Source: an uncultured Candidatus Binatia bacterium
GTDB taxonomy: Bacteria > Desulfobacterota > Binatia > Bin18
Assembly: GCA_958296235.1 (NCBI GenBank)
Contig: OY282457.1
Coordinates: forward strand, 3,839,338 to 3,903,337
Length of the DNA: 64,000 nt
Direction: 5' to 3'
The notes beneath the pieces were generated by a model. That model ran no database searches. It had not been told where the DNA came from and was given only the letters and a program-made list of their open reading frames with translations. Shown here in pieces: positions 17,802-26,250 of this stretch. The position numbers and the translations under genes are program-made. The number at the start of each line of letters is the position of its first letter. The first letter of the stretch is position 1.

Positions 17802-19514
17802 ATGCAATACGATCTCCTTATTAAAAACGGTACGGTGGTTGATGGTTCCGGGCTGCCCCGCTTTCAGGCTGATGTGGCAATCGCCGAGGGCAAAATTGCC
17901 GCCATTGGCAAAATTCGTGAGGGCGCCAGGGAAATCATTGATGCTGAGGGACATGTGGTCTCCCCCGGCTTTGTTGATGGCCATACGCATATGGACGCCC
18001 AGGTATTTTGGGACCCGCTGGGAACCTGCTCGTGCTGGCATGGCATTACCAGCGTGGTCATGGGGAACTGTGGCTTCTCGCTCGCCCCCTGTAGCGAAGA
18101 GGACAAACTATTGGTGATGCGCAATCTGGAGCGGGCAGAAGATATTTCTCCGGAAGCCATGCAAGCCGGCATCAGGTGGAGTTGGACCACCTATCCAGAG
18201 TACCTGGATGCGGTCGAACGCCTGCCCAAAGGCATTAATTATTCCGCCTATATCGGGCACTCCGCGCTACGGACCTATGTCATGGGCGAGCGGGCTTTTA
18301 CCGAAGAAGCGACCCCCGACGATCTCGAAGCCATGCAGCGTGAGGTCCGCAGCGCCATACAAGCCGGCGCTGCCGGTTTTACCACCTCACGCACGCGCAA
18401 TCACCAGACGCCTGACGGCCAACCGGTTGCGAGTCGGCTCGCTACCTGGGATGAGGTTCGCCAATTGGTCGGCGTGCTGGGCGAGCTGAACTCTGGGGTG
18501 TTTGAGATTGCAGGCGAAGACACCGGACTGAACCCGGAACGGATTCAGGACTATTGTAACCGGCTCAAAGCCCTGGCGGTGGATACAGGCGTGCCGGTTA
18601 CGTTTGGCATGTTCAGCGCGCCCAAGGCTCCAGACTATTGGCGTCCGTTTTTTACGTTGGCCGATGAAACCGCCGCAGCCGGCGGACGGATGTTTATTCA
18701 GGTCCACAGCCGGCCCATCAGCGTGTTGCAGTCGTTCGAGTCAGTCACCTCGTTTGACAAGCTGCCCATCTGGCGCGACATCCGGCAACTGCCCCTGGCA
18801 GAACAGGCAGCGGCCTTACGCAATCCTGAAATGCGTCAGAAGCTGGTACAGTCCGCCAATCAGCCGCCCCAAGAGGGGACGCGAGCGGTTGGGGCGGAAG
18901 CCCGCGCGGCGAATTTCAAATGGCTGTTCCCCATTATGGACAGGGCCGTGCCGCCGTATCGCTCGGTGGCCGAGATTGCTGCCGAACGCAACCAGGACCC
19001 GGTGGAGACCTATATCGAGCTCGCCTTGGAAAAAGGATTAAAGCGCTTCTTCATGCAGCCGCTGACCAACACCCATGAGCCCAGCACCTTAGAGATGATG
19101 CAGCACCCCCGCTCGGTGATTACCTTCTCGGACTCGGGTGCCCATGTTTCCCAGATCATGGACTCCTCCCTGCAAACCCATCTGTTGAGTCACTGGGTGC
19201 GGGAGCAAGAAGCCCTGACCCTGGAAGACGCGGTGCGCCAACTGAGCTTTGTACCGGCGTCCCATTGGAAGCTGGCTGGCCGTGGCCTGCTGCGTGAAGG
19301 CTGGAACGCCGATGTCGTGATTTTCGACCCGCAAACGGTTGAGCCACAAGTCCCCGAGCTGACCTATGACCTGCCGGCCGGCGCTCGACGGCTCAAGCAA
19401 AAAGCCAACGGCTTTCTGGCGACCATCGTCAATGGCGAAGTCGTCCTGCGGAACAACGAACACACCGGCGCCCTGCCGGGCCAGTTGTTGCGCGGCCCAT
19501 GCGCCAGTCAGTGA
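17802..19514 (+). CDS. N-acyl-D-amino-acid deacylase-like amidohydrolase (paralogue 2)
   Basis: 570 aa, the same length as the gene at 2845-4557 and collinear from MQYDL to TGALPGQLLRGP without visible gaps. Metal motif DGHTHMD is at the same position, and NCGFSLAPC, TSRTRNHQTP, EIAGEDTG and SDSGAHVSQIMDSS are shared. Family: amidohydrolase 3 / D-aminoacylase. The two copies differ mainly in surface segments (for example around residues 320-375), which suggests divergence in substrate. The start is the only ATG giving the NGTVVDGSG domain; the ribosome site is weak. Confidence 0.85.
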   Translation: MQYDLLIKNGTVVDGSGLPRFQADVAIAEGKIAAIGKIREGAREIIDAEGHVVSPGFVDGHTHMDAQVFWDPLGTCSCWHGITSVVMGNCGFSLAPCSEEDKLLVMRNLERAEDISPEAMQAGIRWSWTTYPEYLDAVERLPKGINYSAYIGHSALRTYVMGERAFTEEATPDDLEAMQREVRSAIQAGAAGFTTSRTRNHQTPDGQPVASRLATWDEVRQLVGVLGELNSGVFEIAGEDTGLNPERIQDYCNRLKALAVDTGVPVTFGMFSAPKAPDYWRPFFTLADETAAAGGRMFIQVHSRPISVLQSFESVTSFDKLPIWRDIRQLPLAEQAAALRNPEMRQKLVQSANQPPQEGTRAVGAEARAANFKWLFPIMDRAVPPYRSVAEIAAERNQDPVETYIELALEKGLKRFFMQPLTNTHEPSTLEMMQHPRSVITFSDSGAHVSQIMDSSLQTHLLSHWVREQEALTLEDAVRQLSFVPASHWKLAGRGLLREGWNADVVIFDPQTVEPQVPELTYDLPAGARRLKQKANGFLATIVNGEVVLRNNEHTGALPGQLLRGPCASQ

Positions 19515-19521
19515 AAAATAC

Positions 19522-19566
19522 CCCCTCGGTTTCCCTCTCCCCCTGGGAGAGGGCCGGGGCGAGGCT
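19522..19566. repeat. Short palindromic intergenic repeat
   Basis: TTTCCCTCTCCCCCTGGGAGAGGGCCGGGGCGAGG just after the second deacylase; a shortened member of the CCCTCTCCC...GGGAGAGGG family found at 6301, 7581, 24926, 29300 and 49187. It may form a terminator-like hairpin. Confidence 0.7.
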
Positions 19567-19676
19567 CCTTGCTGCGAGTCCGAACCGCTCGTAATCTCCC
19601 GCAAGCGTGCTACCATCTGTTTCCCTGCTCTGGGCAAACACCCAGAGACGGGCGAGACATGACAGGAGGGCTGCGC

Positions 19677-20510
19677 ATGGCTGAAGAGCGTACGGAATGG
19701 ACAGAGGACGATTCCCAACTCTACCGCGAGCTGGCGGCGATTGCCGTGCCGGCCCGGGCCGAGCAGGTCGCGACTCTTTTGAGTCTGCTGCCCTTTCAGC
19801 CGCAGGACGCGTTTCGCGCGGTTGAGCTTGGCTGCGGGGAAGGGGCCTTGTCCTTTGCTGTGCTGGACTGTTTTCCGAACGCTTCGGCCCTGGCCCTGGA
19901 CGGCTCGGCAAGCATGCGTGAGCAGGCCGGCCGGCACCTCCAGCGCTTTGGAGAGCGAGTGCGGGTCGCGGCCTTTGATATGGCTTCGCCAGACTGGCTC
20001 AGTGCTCTGGATACGAGCGACTGCGTTGTCTCCTCCCTGTGTGTGCACCATCTGAGCGGGCAGGAAAAGCAGTGGCTATTTACGGAAATAGGCAAACGGA
20101 TTTCAGACCGCGGGGTTGTCCTGCTGGCCGATATCGTCAAACCGCAGCGGTCAGAAGCCTGGGCGTCCTTTGGCGAAAGTTGGGACCGGATTACGCAGTC
20201 CCTCTCAGTTGAAAAAACCGGATCCACCCGACTCTTTGAGAAATTCACGCAGGAGAAGTGGAATTATTTCCATACCCCCGATCCCTACGACAAACCCTCT
20301 CCGCTGTTCGAGCAGTTGACGTGGCTCAAGCAGGCCGGCTTTGCAGTGGTGGACTGCTTCTGGCTCCAATCCGGGCACGCCATTTATGGCGGCTATAAAA
20401 CACAGGGAGACGCGGGGCCAACGCCTGCGCCGGCCAGCGTGTCATTCGCAGCCGCTCTGACATCCGCTCAGACAGCCTTGCGGGTTATAGAGCAGCGGGC
20501 CGGGGCGTAG
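19677..20510 (+). CDS. SAM-dependent class I methyltransferase
   Basis: 277 aa from ATG 19677, which has AGGAGGG seven bases upstream; upstream in-frame ATGs lack this. The Rossmann fold is clear: motif I VELGCGEGALSFAVLD, motif II ALALDGSASM, DMASPDW, and VVSSLCVHHLSGQEKQWLF as the post-I strand and helix. It resembles small-molecule methyltransferases of the UbiE/CmoA-like type rather than rRNA or DNA enzymes. Acceptor unknown. It is followed after 24 bp by a Tat-exported LLM-type oxidoreductase, so the two are probably cotranscribed. Confidence 0.85.
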   Translation: MAEERTEWTEDDSQLYRELAAIAVPARAEQVATLLSLLPFQPQDAFRAVELGCGEGALSFAVLDCFPNASALALDGSASMREQAGRHLQRFGERVRVAAFDMASPDWLSALDTSDCVVSSLCVHHLSGQEKQWLFTEIGKRISDRGVVLLADIVKPQRSEAWASFGESWDRITQSLSVEKTGSTRLFEKFTQEKWNYFHTPDPYDKPSPLFEQLTWLKQAGFAVVDCFWLQSGHAIYGGYKTQGDAGPTPAPASVSFAAALTSAQTALRVIEQRAGA

Positions 20511-20534
20511 GCGCTCTCGAAAGGAGGCTCGCCG

Positions 20535-21614
20535 ATGCGAGACATCAGCCGCCGGAAGTTTCTGAAGGAAGCGGGTACGGTTGCCGCTGGAGTGGCCGGC
20601 TTACAGGCCGGCTCTGCCATGCCGTCCGAAGCCGGGACGCCGGTCGGCCGGGCAGTTCAGGAAGGCCCGGCGAAGAGGTGGCGCTTTGGTATCCAAATCG
20701 AGCCGCAGTTTGGCTTTACCTACGACGCTGTCGCCCAGATTGCAAAAGAAGCGGAGCGGCTTGGTTTTTACGGCTTGTGGGTCTCGGACCATCTTTTCTG
20801 GGATTCCAGCTCCGAGCAGCGCAACTGCCTGGAGGCCTGGACCTTGTTGACCGCCCTGGCTCCGGTGACGACCCGCCTGCGGCTGGGAACGCTGGTCACG
20901 TGCAACTCGTATCGTCCGCCCAGCATCCTGGCAAAAATCGCGTCCAGCTTCGATCATCTCAGCAACGGCCGACTGGAGTTTGGCATTGGAGCCGGCTGGA
21001 AGGAGCTTGAGTATCGGGCCTACGGGATTCCCTTTCCCTCAATTGGTACGCGCCTGGCTCAGCTCGAAGAGGCGGTCCAGGTGGTGCGCCTGTTGTGGAC
21101 GCAGGAGCGGGCGTCTTTTCCCGGCAGGCACTACCAGTTGCAGGAGGCGCTGTGCGCTCCCAAGCCGGTGCAGCGCCCGCCTCGCATCTGGATTGCCGGC
21201 GGTGGAGAGAAGGTCATGCTGCGCCTCGTTGCCAAGTATGCCGACGGCTGGAACATCCTGCTGAGGTCTTCAGTAGAAACCGTGAAAAGAAAGACCGATA
21301 TCCTGCGCCGACACTGTGACGCGCTGAAGCGGGATTTCTCAACGATTGAGAAGTCGCTGTTTCTGGCGGTGGTGCTGGCGGAAGATGAAAAAGAACTCAA
21401 ATGGCGAGAGGCCGAGTCAGCCCAGGCATTGGGTGGGCGTGGCTTGTGGGCGTCCCGAGAGCTGGGAACGGCGGGGACGCCGGAGCGCCTGGCTGAAACC
21501 CTGCGGGAGTTGCAGGCGCTTGGCTTCCACCATTTCCAGATGGTGTTTCCGTATCAGCAGGAACAGGAGATGCTCCAGCGCTTTGCCGAGCTGGTGGTTC
21601 CGCAGTTGAGTTGA
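20535..21614 (+). CDS. LLM-class flavin/F420-dependent oxidoreductase with Tat signal
   Basis: 359 aa. The N-terminus DISRRKFLKEAG is a twin-arginine motif followed by an Ala/Gly-rich hydrophobic stretch, so export through Tat is likely. The mature part is a luciferase-like TIM barrel: FGIQIEPQFGFTYD, LGFYGLWVSDHLF, RLRLGTLVTCN, NGRLEFGIGAGWKELEYRAYG and PPRIWIAGGGEKVMLRLVAKYADGWN. The last motifs are typical of F420- or FMN-dependent members. ATG follows AAAGGAGGCTCGCCG. A lipoprotein gene begins one base after its stop. Confidence 0.85.
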   Translation: MRDISRRKFLKEAGTVAAGVAGLQAGSAMPSEAGTPVGRAVQEGPAKRWRFGIQIEPQFGFTYDAVAQIAKEAERLGFYGLWVSDHLFWDSSSEQRNCLEAWTLLTALAPVTTRLRLGTLVTCNSYRPPSILAKIASSFDHLSNGRLEFGIGAGWKELEYRAYGIPFPSIGTRLAQLEEAVQVVRLLWTQERASFPGRHYQLQEALCAPKPVQRPPRIWIAGGGEKVMLRLVAKYADGWNILLRSSVETVKRKTDILRRHCDALKRDFSTIEKSLFLAVVLAEDEKELKWREAESAQALGGRGLWASRELGTAGTPERLAETLRELQALGFHHFQMVFPYQQEQEMLQRFAELVVPQLS

Positions 21615-21615
21615 A

Positions 21616-22554
21616 ATGACGCCCCTGCCTGGGTCATGCCTGAAGTGTCTCCCGGCTCTGGTCGGACTCCTCATGCTGCTGCCCCTCATTGGTTGCGCCC
21701 CAGGTTCTCAACCTGCCGCGCGCGCACTTGTCAGGGCCTCCGCCGCGGCTGTACATGCGAGTATGGAAGCGAACCGGGCCGCGGCACAGGCTGAGCCCCT
21801 GGCCGAATTGTACGAGATTACTGATACGGACTTATCGTGTGAACAAGCCCAGCATCTCGCCTATAAGACGGTCGAGCGGATGGGGTATCGGGTGACTGCG
21901 GCAGCCCGGGCGACACCAGGAAAAACCGGAGCGATACAGGCGCGGCAAAGACGCTCGGGCCAGACGGCGCTGGTCCAGGTCACGCTTCAGTGTCAGCCGC
22001 AGGGCGTGGTTGTGGATGCCGCCTCGCTCAGCCCACTGGACGTGGCCTCTCATACACCGCACCCGCTCGTGACGGATTATCACGAGCGAGAGGCCCCGCG
22101 TCTCACCAAGAACCGCCCGCCGCCGACCACCTACTTCCGGCGCGCGTTTTATTCCCTGTTTCACGGGCTGGCCGATAACGTCAAACGCTACGGACCCGAA
22201 GGCCAGGTGTATGTGCATATCCGGCCTCTGCCGCCCATAGAGGCGGAGTTGCTCTTCGGCGTCCACACACCGGACATTTTTATTGTTGCCGTAGAAGTCG
22301 CCAATCGGACGCAACAGACCTATGTGTTCGATACGGAACAGGTCTCCCTCCTCTCGGCCGCAGGAGGTACAGTCCGGGCCTTAGCCGAAAAAGATGCGGC
22401 CAGTCTCCCGCCCCCCATGACCAGTCAGGCGCTTGCGGCTCGGGTCGCCACGCATGGCTATTTGTACTATCCGGCGGGGGAGTATCGGCGCGTCCAGGGC
22501 TATCTGACGGAGGTCCAGAGTCAGGAGCGGCAGGGCTTTCAGATTGAATTCTGA
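21616..22554 (+). CDS. Putative lipoprotein
   Basis: 312 aa, begins one base after the LLM gene stop, so translationally coupled. Hydrophobic signal with lipobox LIGC at residues 24-27, then an Ala-rich linker. Residues 60-135 contain a cysteine pair and alternating strands; the C-terminal half (YVHIRPLPPIEAELLFGV..DIFIVAVEVANRTQQTYVFD) looks like a beta-rich extracytoplasmic domain. No family is recognised. Probably anchored in the outer membrane facing the periplasm. Confidence 0.7.
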   Translation: MTPLPGSCLKCLPALVGLLMLLPLIGCAPGSQPAARALVRASAAAVHASMEANRAAAQAEPLAELYEITDTDLSCEQAQHLAYKTVERMGYRVTAAARATPGKTGAIQARQRRSGQTALVQVTLQCQPQGVVVDAASLSPLDVASHTPHPLVTDYHEREAPRLTKNRPPPTTYFRRAFYSLFHGLADNVKRYGPEGQVYVHIRPLPPIEAELLFGVHTPDIFIVAVEVANRTQQTYVFDTEQVSLLSAAGGTVRALAEKDAASLPPPMTSQALAARVATHGYLYYPAGEYRRVQGYLTEVQSQERQGFQIEF

Positions 22555-22617
22555 TTGGCCTGCCCCCGCTTCTTTGCTACGTTCCTTTGATAACGCACGT
22601 AAAGGGAGGGCGCGCCC

Positions 22618-23046
22618 ATGTATTCCATGCGGAAAATTTCCGGTATTGAAAAATTCATTCATCCTGCGGTTATCCACCAGACCTTGGTGAAGGAGGATTC
22701 TCGAAACGTTGAAATCTGGATGCAGACCTCACAGCCGGGCAAGCCAACCCCAACGCACTATCATTCCGGCGAAGGGATTCTTATTGTTCTCAAGGGGACA
22801 GGCTGGTGCCAGGTGGAGGGGAAGCAAATCGATTTCGGGCCCAATAGCGTCCTCACCGTTCCCGCCTACACCCCGCACAAAATCTGCACGACCGGTGAGG
22901 AAGAGATGCAGGCGATTGCGGTCCTGGAAACCCCGGTCGAAATTTTCAACCGGGCCGGCGAGCCGATTCAGTTGCCCTGGCCCTACGGCGCAACGTCGGG
23001 CACACTTGAGCCGACGCCGGCTGAAGCGAGTGCGGAGGATCGATAA
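22618..23046 (+). CDS. Small cupin-domain protein
   Basis: 142 aa, a single cupin barrel. Motif 1 reads THYHSGEGILIVLKGTGWCQVEG, with two His and Glu as metal ligands; motif 2 reads PNSVLTVPAYTPHKICTTGEE, with the last His ligand. Small one-domain cupins bind metals and act as isomerases, dioxygenases or ligand sensors. ATG follows AAAGGGAGGGCG. It stands 38 bp before sppA in the same direction. Function beyond metal binding cannot be stated. Confidence 0.85.
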   Translation: MYSMRKISGIEKFIHPAVIHQTLVKEDSRNVEIWMQTSQPGKPTPTHYHSGEGILIVLKGTGWCQVEGKQIDFGPNSVLTVPAYTPHKICTTGEEEMQAIAVLETPVEIFNRAGEPIQLPWPYGATSGTLEPTPAEASAEDR

Positions 23047-23084
23047 ACGGCTGAGGCGCAGATGATTGAGCGAGGAAAAATAAT

Positions 23085-24851
23085 ATGAAAAAGTTTCTGG
23101 CACGGACGCTCATGCTGATTGGCGCGTGGGTTGTCGTTATGGCCATTGTCGGCGCTATCACCACCCTGATGAGTCAGGAGAGTCTGCCGGAGCGTATCGT
23201 GCTTGAGATCGACTTCGAGCGCGAGTTTGCCGAGTACGTGCCGGACGATCCACTGGCGAGTATCCTCATGGAACAAACCGCGTCAGCGCGGGATATTGTC
23301 GATGCGCTGCAACAGGCTGCCACTGATGAGCGCGTCCTGGCGCTGGTGGCGCGCGCCGGCACTCCACGTATGGGCCTGGCTGAAATCCAAGAGGTTCGGG
23401 ATGCCGTCCTTGCCTTTCGTGAAAGTGGCAAACCGACCATTGCCTATGCCGAGACCTTTGGCGAGTTCGGGCCTGGAAATGGCGCGTATTATCTGGCGGC
23501 GGCCTTTGACCGCATTTATCTCCAACCGTCCGGGGACATTGGTCTCACCGGCTTGATGGCGGAATCTTCATTCGTCAGCGGGACGCTGGAAAAGCTGGGC
23601 ATCGCGCCCCGTATGGACCACCGCTATGAGTACAAAAATGCGCTGAACATGTTCACCGAAAAGAAGTACACCCAACCCCACCGTGAGGCGATTTTACAGA
23701 TTATCGAATCCCAGTTCGGCCAAGTCGTGCAGGGAATCGCTGTGGGCCGGGGATTGGAAGTGGATGCTGTCCGCGCCCTGGTTGACCGCGGGCCGTTTCT
23801 CGGAGATCAAGCCTTAACGGAAAACCTGGTTGATGGACTGGCCTATCGAGATGAGGTCCAGGTCGTCATCGAAGCGACCCTTGGTGAGGAGGCGGAACGA
23901 GTTGGCCTGTTTTCCTATCTCCGCCAGATGGGCCGCCCGCATAACGAGGGGGAAACGATTGCGCTCATTTACGGGGTCGGTGGGGTGCAGCGGGGCAAGA
24001 GTGAATATGGCGCTGCTCTGAGTGGACCAACGATGGGATCGGACTCCGTGTCAGCAGCGTTTCGGGATGCCGTGCAGGACGACGCTGTGAAGGCCATTCT
24101 GTTTCGGGTAGACAGCCCGGGTGGCTCCTATGTTGCTTCCGATACGATTTGGCGCGAGACCGTTCGAGCCAAAGAGGCCGGCAAACCGGTTATCGTCTCT
24201 ATGGGCAACGTGGCTGGCTCGGGCGGCTATTTTGTAGCCGCGGCCGCGGATAAAATTGTGGCCCAGCCCGGTACGATTACCGGCTCCATCGGGGTGCTTG
24301 GTGGCAAGATGCTCACTGCCGAACTCATGGAAAAAATCGGCATCTCATCGGATGAGGTGCATACCAGCGCCAATGCCACCATGTGGTCAAGCTCGCTCGA
24401 TTATACGCCTCAGCAATGGGAAAGGATCACGACCTGGCTCGATCACGTGTACGCAGATTTTACCCAGAAAGTTGCTGAGGGGAGGGGGCTCACCCAGGAA
24501 CAGGTGCACGCCGTGGCAAAGGGCCGGATTTGGACGGGTGAAGATGCCAGAGGTATTGGGCTGGTCGACGAACTCGGCGGCTTCCCGGTGGCGTTGCGTC
24601 TCGCCAAACAAGCCGCGGGGATTGAGGAAGATGTGCCAGTGCAGGTCAAACTCTTTCCCGAACAGAAAACACTCGTTGAAACGGTCCTGGCTCGCCTCCA
24701 GGGTCGGGAGGACGCCGCGGCCAGTCCGACAGCAGTGGCCCTGCGCCAGGTCATGCAAGCCGTGCGCCCGGTTATCCAGATGGGCCAGCGCCTCGGTCTG
24801 TGGTCCGAGCCGGGCGTGTTGACGATGCCCCACTGGGAAACAGCCTGGTAG
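23085..24851 (+). CDS. sppA: Signal peptide peptidase SppA, 67-kDa type
   Basis: 588 aa, the long form with two tandem S49 domains after an N-terminal membrane anchor (LMLIGAWVVVMAIVGAITTL). The second domain carries the nucleophile in GNVAGSGGYF (Ser379), and the first supplies the general base in YEYKNALNMF (Lys184), the same split dyad as in E. coli SppA. It degrades cleaved signal peptides in the inner membrane. Length and motifs agree with the family. The ATG follows GAGGAAAAATAAT. The gene may be cotranscribed with the cupin gene upstream. Confidence 0.92.
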   Translation: MKKFLARTLMLIGAWVVVMAIVGAITTLMSQESLPERIVLEIDFEREFAEYVPDDPLASILMEQTASARDIVDALQQAATDERVLALVARAGTPRMGLAEIQEVRDAVLAFRESGKPTIAYAETFGEFGPGNGAYYLAAAFDRIYLQPSGDIGLTGLMAESSFVSGTLEKLGIAPRMDHRYEYKNALNMFTEKKYTQPHREAILQIIESQFGQVVQGIAVGRGLEVDAVRALVDRGPFLGDQALTENLVDGLAYRDEVQVVIEATLGEEAERVGLFSYLRQMGRPHNEGETIALIYGVGGVQRGKSEYGAALSGPTMGSDSVSAAFRDAVQDDAVKAILFRVDSPGGSYVASDTIWRETVRAKEAGKPVIVSMGNVAGSGGYFVAAAADKIVAQPGTITGSIGVLGGKMLTAELMEKIGISSDEVHTSANATMWSSSLDYTPQQWERITTWLDHVYADFTQKVAEGRGLTQEQVHAVAKGRIWTGEDARGIGLVDELGGFPVALRLAKQAAGIEEDVPVQVKLFPEQKTLVETVLARLQGREDAAASPTAVALRQVMQAVRPVIQMGQRLGLWSEPGVLTMPHWETAW

Positions 24852-24852
24852 G

Positions 24853-24965
24853 GGCAGCCCCCTGTGGCTGCCCAGCGCTGGGTGTCGGATTCCGCTCCGC
24901 TCGTCCGCCCCTACGGAACTCTTGTATTCCCTCTCCCCTGGCGGGAGAGGGTTAGGGTGAGGGGG
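24853..24965. repeat. Two dispersed repeats in the sppA-osmC gap
   Basis: 24852-24874 (GGGGCAGCCCCCTGTGGCTGCC) recurs essentially exactly at 40312-40335. 24926-24965 (CCCTCTCCCCTGGCGGGAGAGGG...GGTGAGGG) belongs to the family seen at 6301 and 29300. A GTCGGATTCCGCTCCGCTCGTCCG unit between them resembles the hairpin at 63768-63814. Confidence 0.75.
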
Positions 24966-25428
24966 ATTCCGTGCCGCGTTCCGACTGCGCGGCTGACTGC
25001 GCCCGGACCGCCACCGGGGTGAGGTTCATTAAATTGTCCGAGACTGGACAGCGCGTCTCTATGGTCGCCAGCCATTGGTCCAGGGTGGCTTGATCGACAT
25101 CGGCGTCAACCTTGAGCATGACGTTAATGTTTTTGTAGCCAGCCCGGTCATCCGTCTGTTTGCCGAGTAGCTTTTCCGGGTTCAGCGGGCCGGCTGCATC
25201 AATGGTCAGGGATCGAATCGAAAAGCCCATTTCTTTGGCAATAATATGCCCCATCACATTGAGACAGCCGGCCAAGCCGGCCAGGATATACTCAACTGGA
25301 TTCGGTCCCTCGTCGTCCCCGCCAAGACCCGGCGGTTCATCAACGATCAACTCAAACCCTCTGACTTGAACGGCCAAGCGAGCGGGTGATTCCGACTGGC
25401 CTGAGACCTTGAATGTGACATCAGACAT
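24952..25428 (-). CDS. OsmC/Ohr family protein
   Basis: 158 aa. The OsmC fold is indicated by NPVEYILAGLAGCLNVMGHIIA, which bears the first redox cysteine on the central helix, and ETRCPVSDNL, which bears the second. Such proteins reduce organic or fatty-acid hydroperoxides in the cytoplasm using the cysteine pair. It belongs to the broad YhfA-like OsmC group rather than canonical Ohr. Its last codons run into the palindromic repeat at 24926-24965, so the C-terminal tail (SERGTESPSP) may be repeat-derived. ATG follows CAGGAGACACTTC. Confidence 0.85.
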   Translation of the reverse strand: MSDVTFKVSGQSESPARLAVQVRGFELIVDEPPGLGGDDEGPNPVEYILAGLAGCLNVMGHIIAKEMGFSIRSLTIDAAGPLNPEKLLGKQTDDRAGYKNINVMLKVDADVDQATLDQWLATIETRCPVSDNLMNLTPVAVRAQSAAQSERGTESPSP

Positions 25429-25497
25429 GAAGTGTCTCCTGTGTGGCCTCTCTGAGTTGGGTCATTCTGCACTCCTCTCGCCCACTCTCAGAGACGT

Positions 25498-26250
25498 TTA
25501 CGCGGCGAGTCTCCGGCTGCCCTGGGCGGCCGGCAGAGCGGGATCAAGGGCGAAGCGGAGGTGGGGCAGGTCGGTATCACACTTTGTCATGGTGGCAATA
25601 ATCGGGGTGGTGCAGCGCAACCGCCCGGAGTCCCCCCAGGCTCCGGCTTTGAAGGTGCTGAGGCGGGGCTTGCCGCGCTGCGCCGCGTGAAATACGTACT
25701 CCGGGTCAACCTGGACAATGACCGGCTTGTCCTGGTCCTGAACCCGAGCCAAATGCAGGCTGTCGAGATAGGTAATATCCGCGCCTGAGATATGCTCAGG
25801 GTTCTCCAGTTCGATCTCCAGGAGCGTTTCGCCGGCGCGTTCAACCTTCCCAATGACCCGATCGTGGCGGGGCTGGAGCGAGACCGCGGCGGTCTCGACC
25901 GTAAACCCCCAGCCGGCTTGCAACTCGCGCACTGCCTGCTCGGTACTGGCGTAGGCGTGCAGGAGATAGCCGCGCGGCCGAATACCGGCCCGAACGATAA
26001 TACGGACCTGGGCCAGGGCGAACGGCCCGACCGGGCTGTCGGGATAATGTATGACCGAGAACGTGGCATACGGCGGAATGCTCGGATGGAGAGCCGGCGG
26101 AATGAGCCATTCCGCTGGCTCCTCGGCAATTTCATAGCTGAGCTGGAGAATCTCTGCGCCCTTGAGTTCCCAGGCGTCGGTATCAAAGCCGGTCATCAGC
26201 GGCGCTCGGGCCGCAGTGGCCTCAACGTCCTGTTTCCCAAACACCGGCAT
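25498..26250 (-). CDS. Acetoacetate-decarboxylase-like protein
   Basis: 250 aa. The pattern PPALHPSIPPYATFSVIHYPDSPVGPFALAQVRI resembles the start of the acetoacetate decarboxylase fold, where a beta-barrel binds beta-keto acids. I could not confidently place the Schiff-base lysine, so it may be an ADC-like binding or lyase protein instead of a true decarboxylase. Its ATG overlaps the stop of the LLM gene by one base (TAATG), with GGAGGAG inside that gene, so the pair is translationally coupled. They probably serve the same catabolic route. Confidence 0.6.
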   Translation of the reverse strand: MPVFGKQDVEATAARAPLMTGFDTDAWELKGAEILQLSYEIAEEPAEWLIPPALHPSIPPYATFSVIHYPDSPVGPFALAQVRIIVRAGIRPRGYLLHAYASTEQAVRELQAGWGFTVETAAVSLQPRHDRVIGKVERAGETLLEIELENPEHISGADITYLDSLHLARVQDQDKPVIVQVDPEYVFHAAQRGKPRLSTFKAGAWGDSGRLRCTTPIIATMTKCDTDLPHLRFALDPALPAAQGSRRLAA

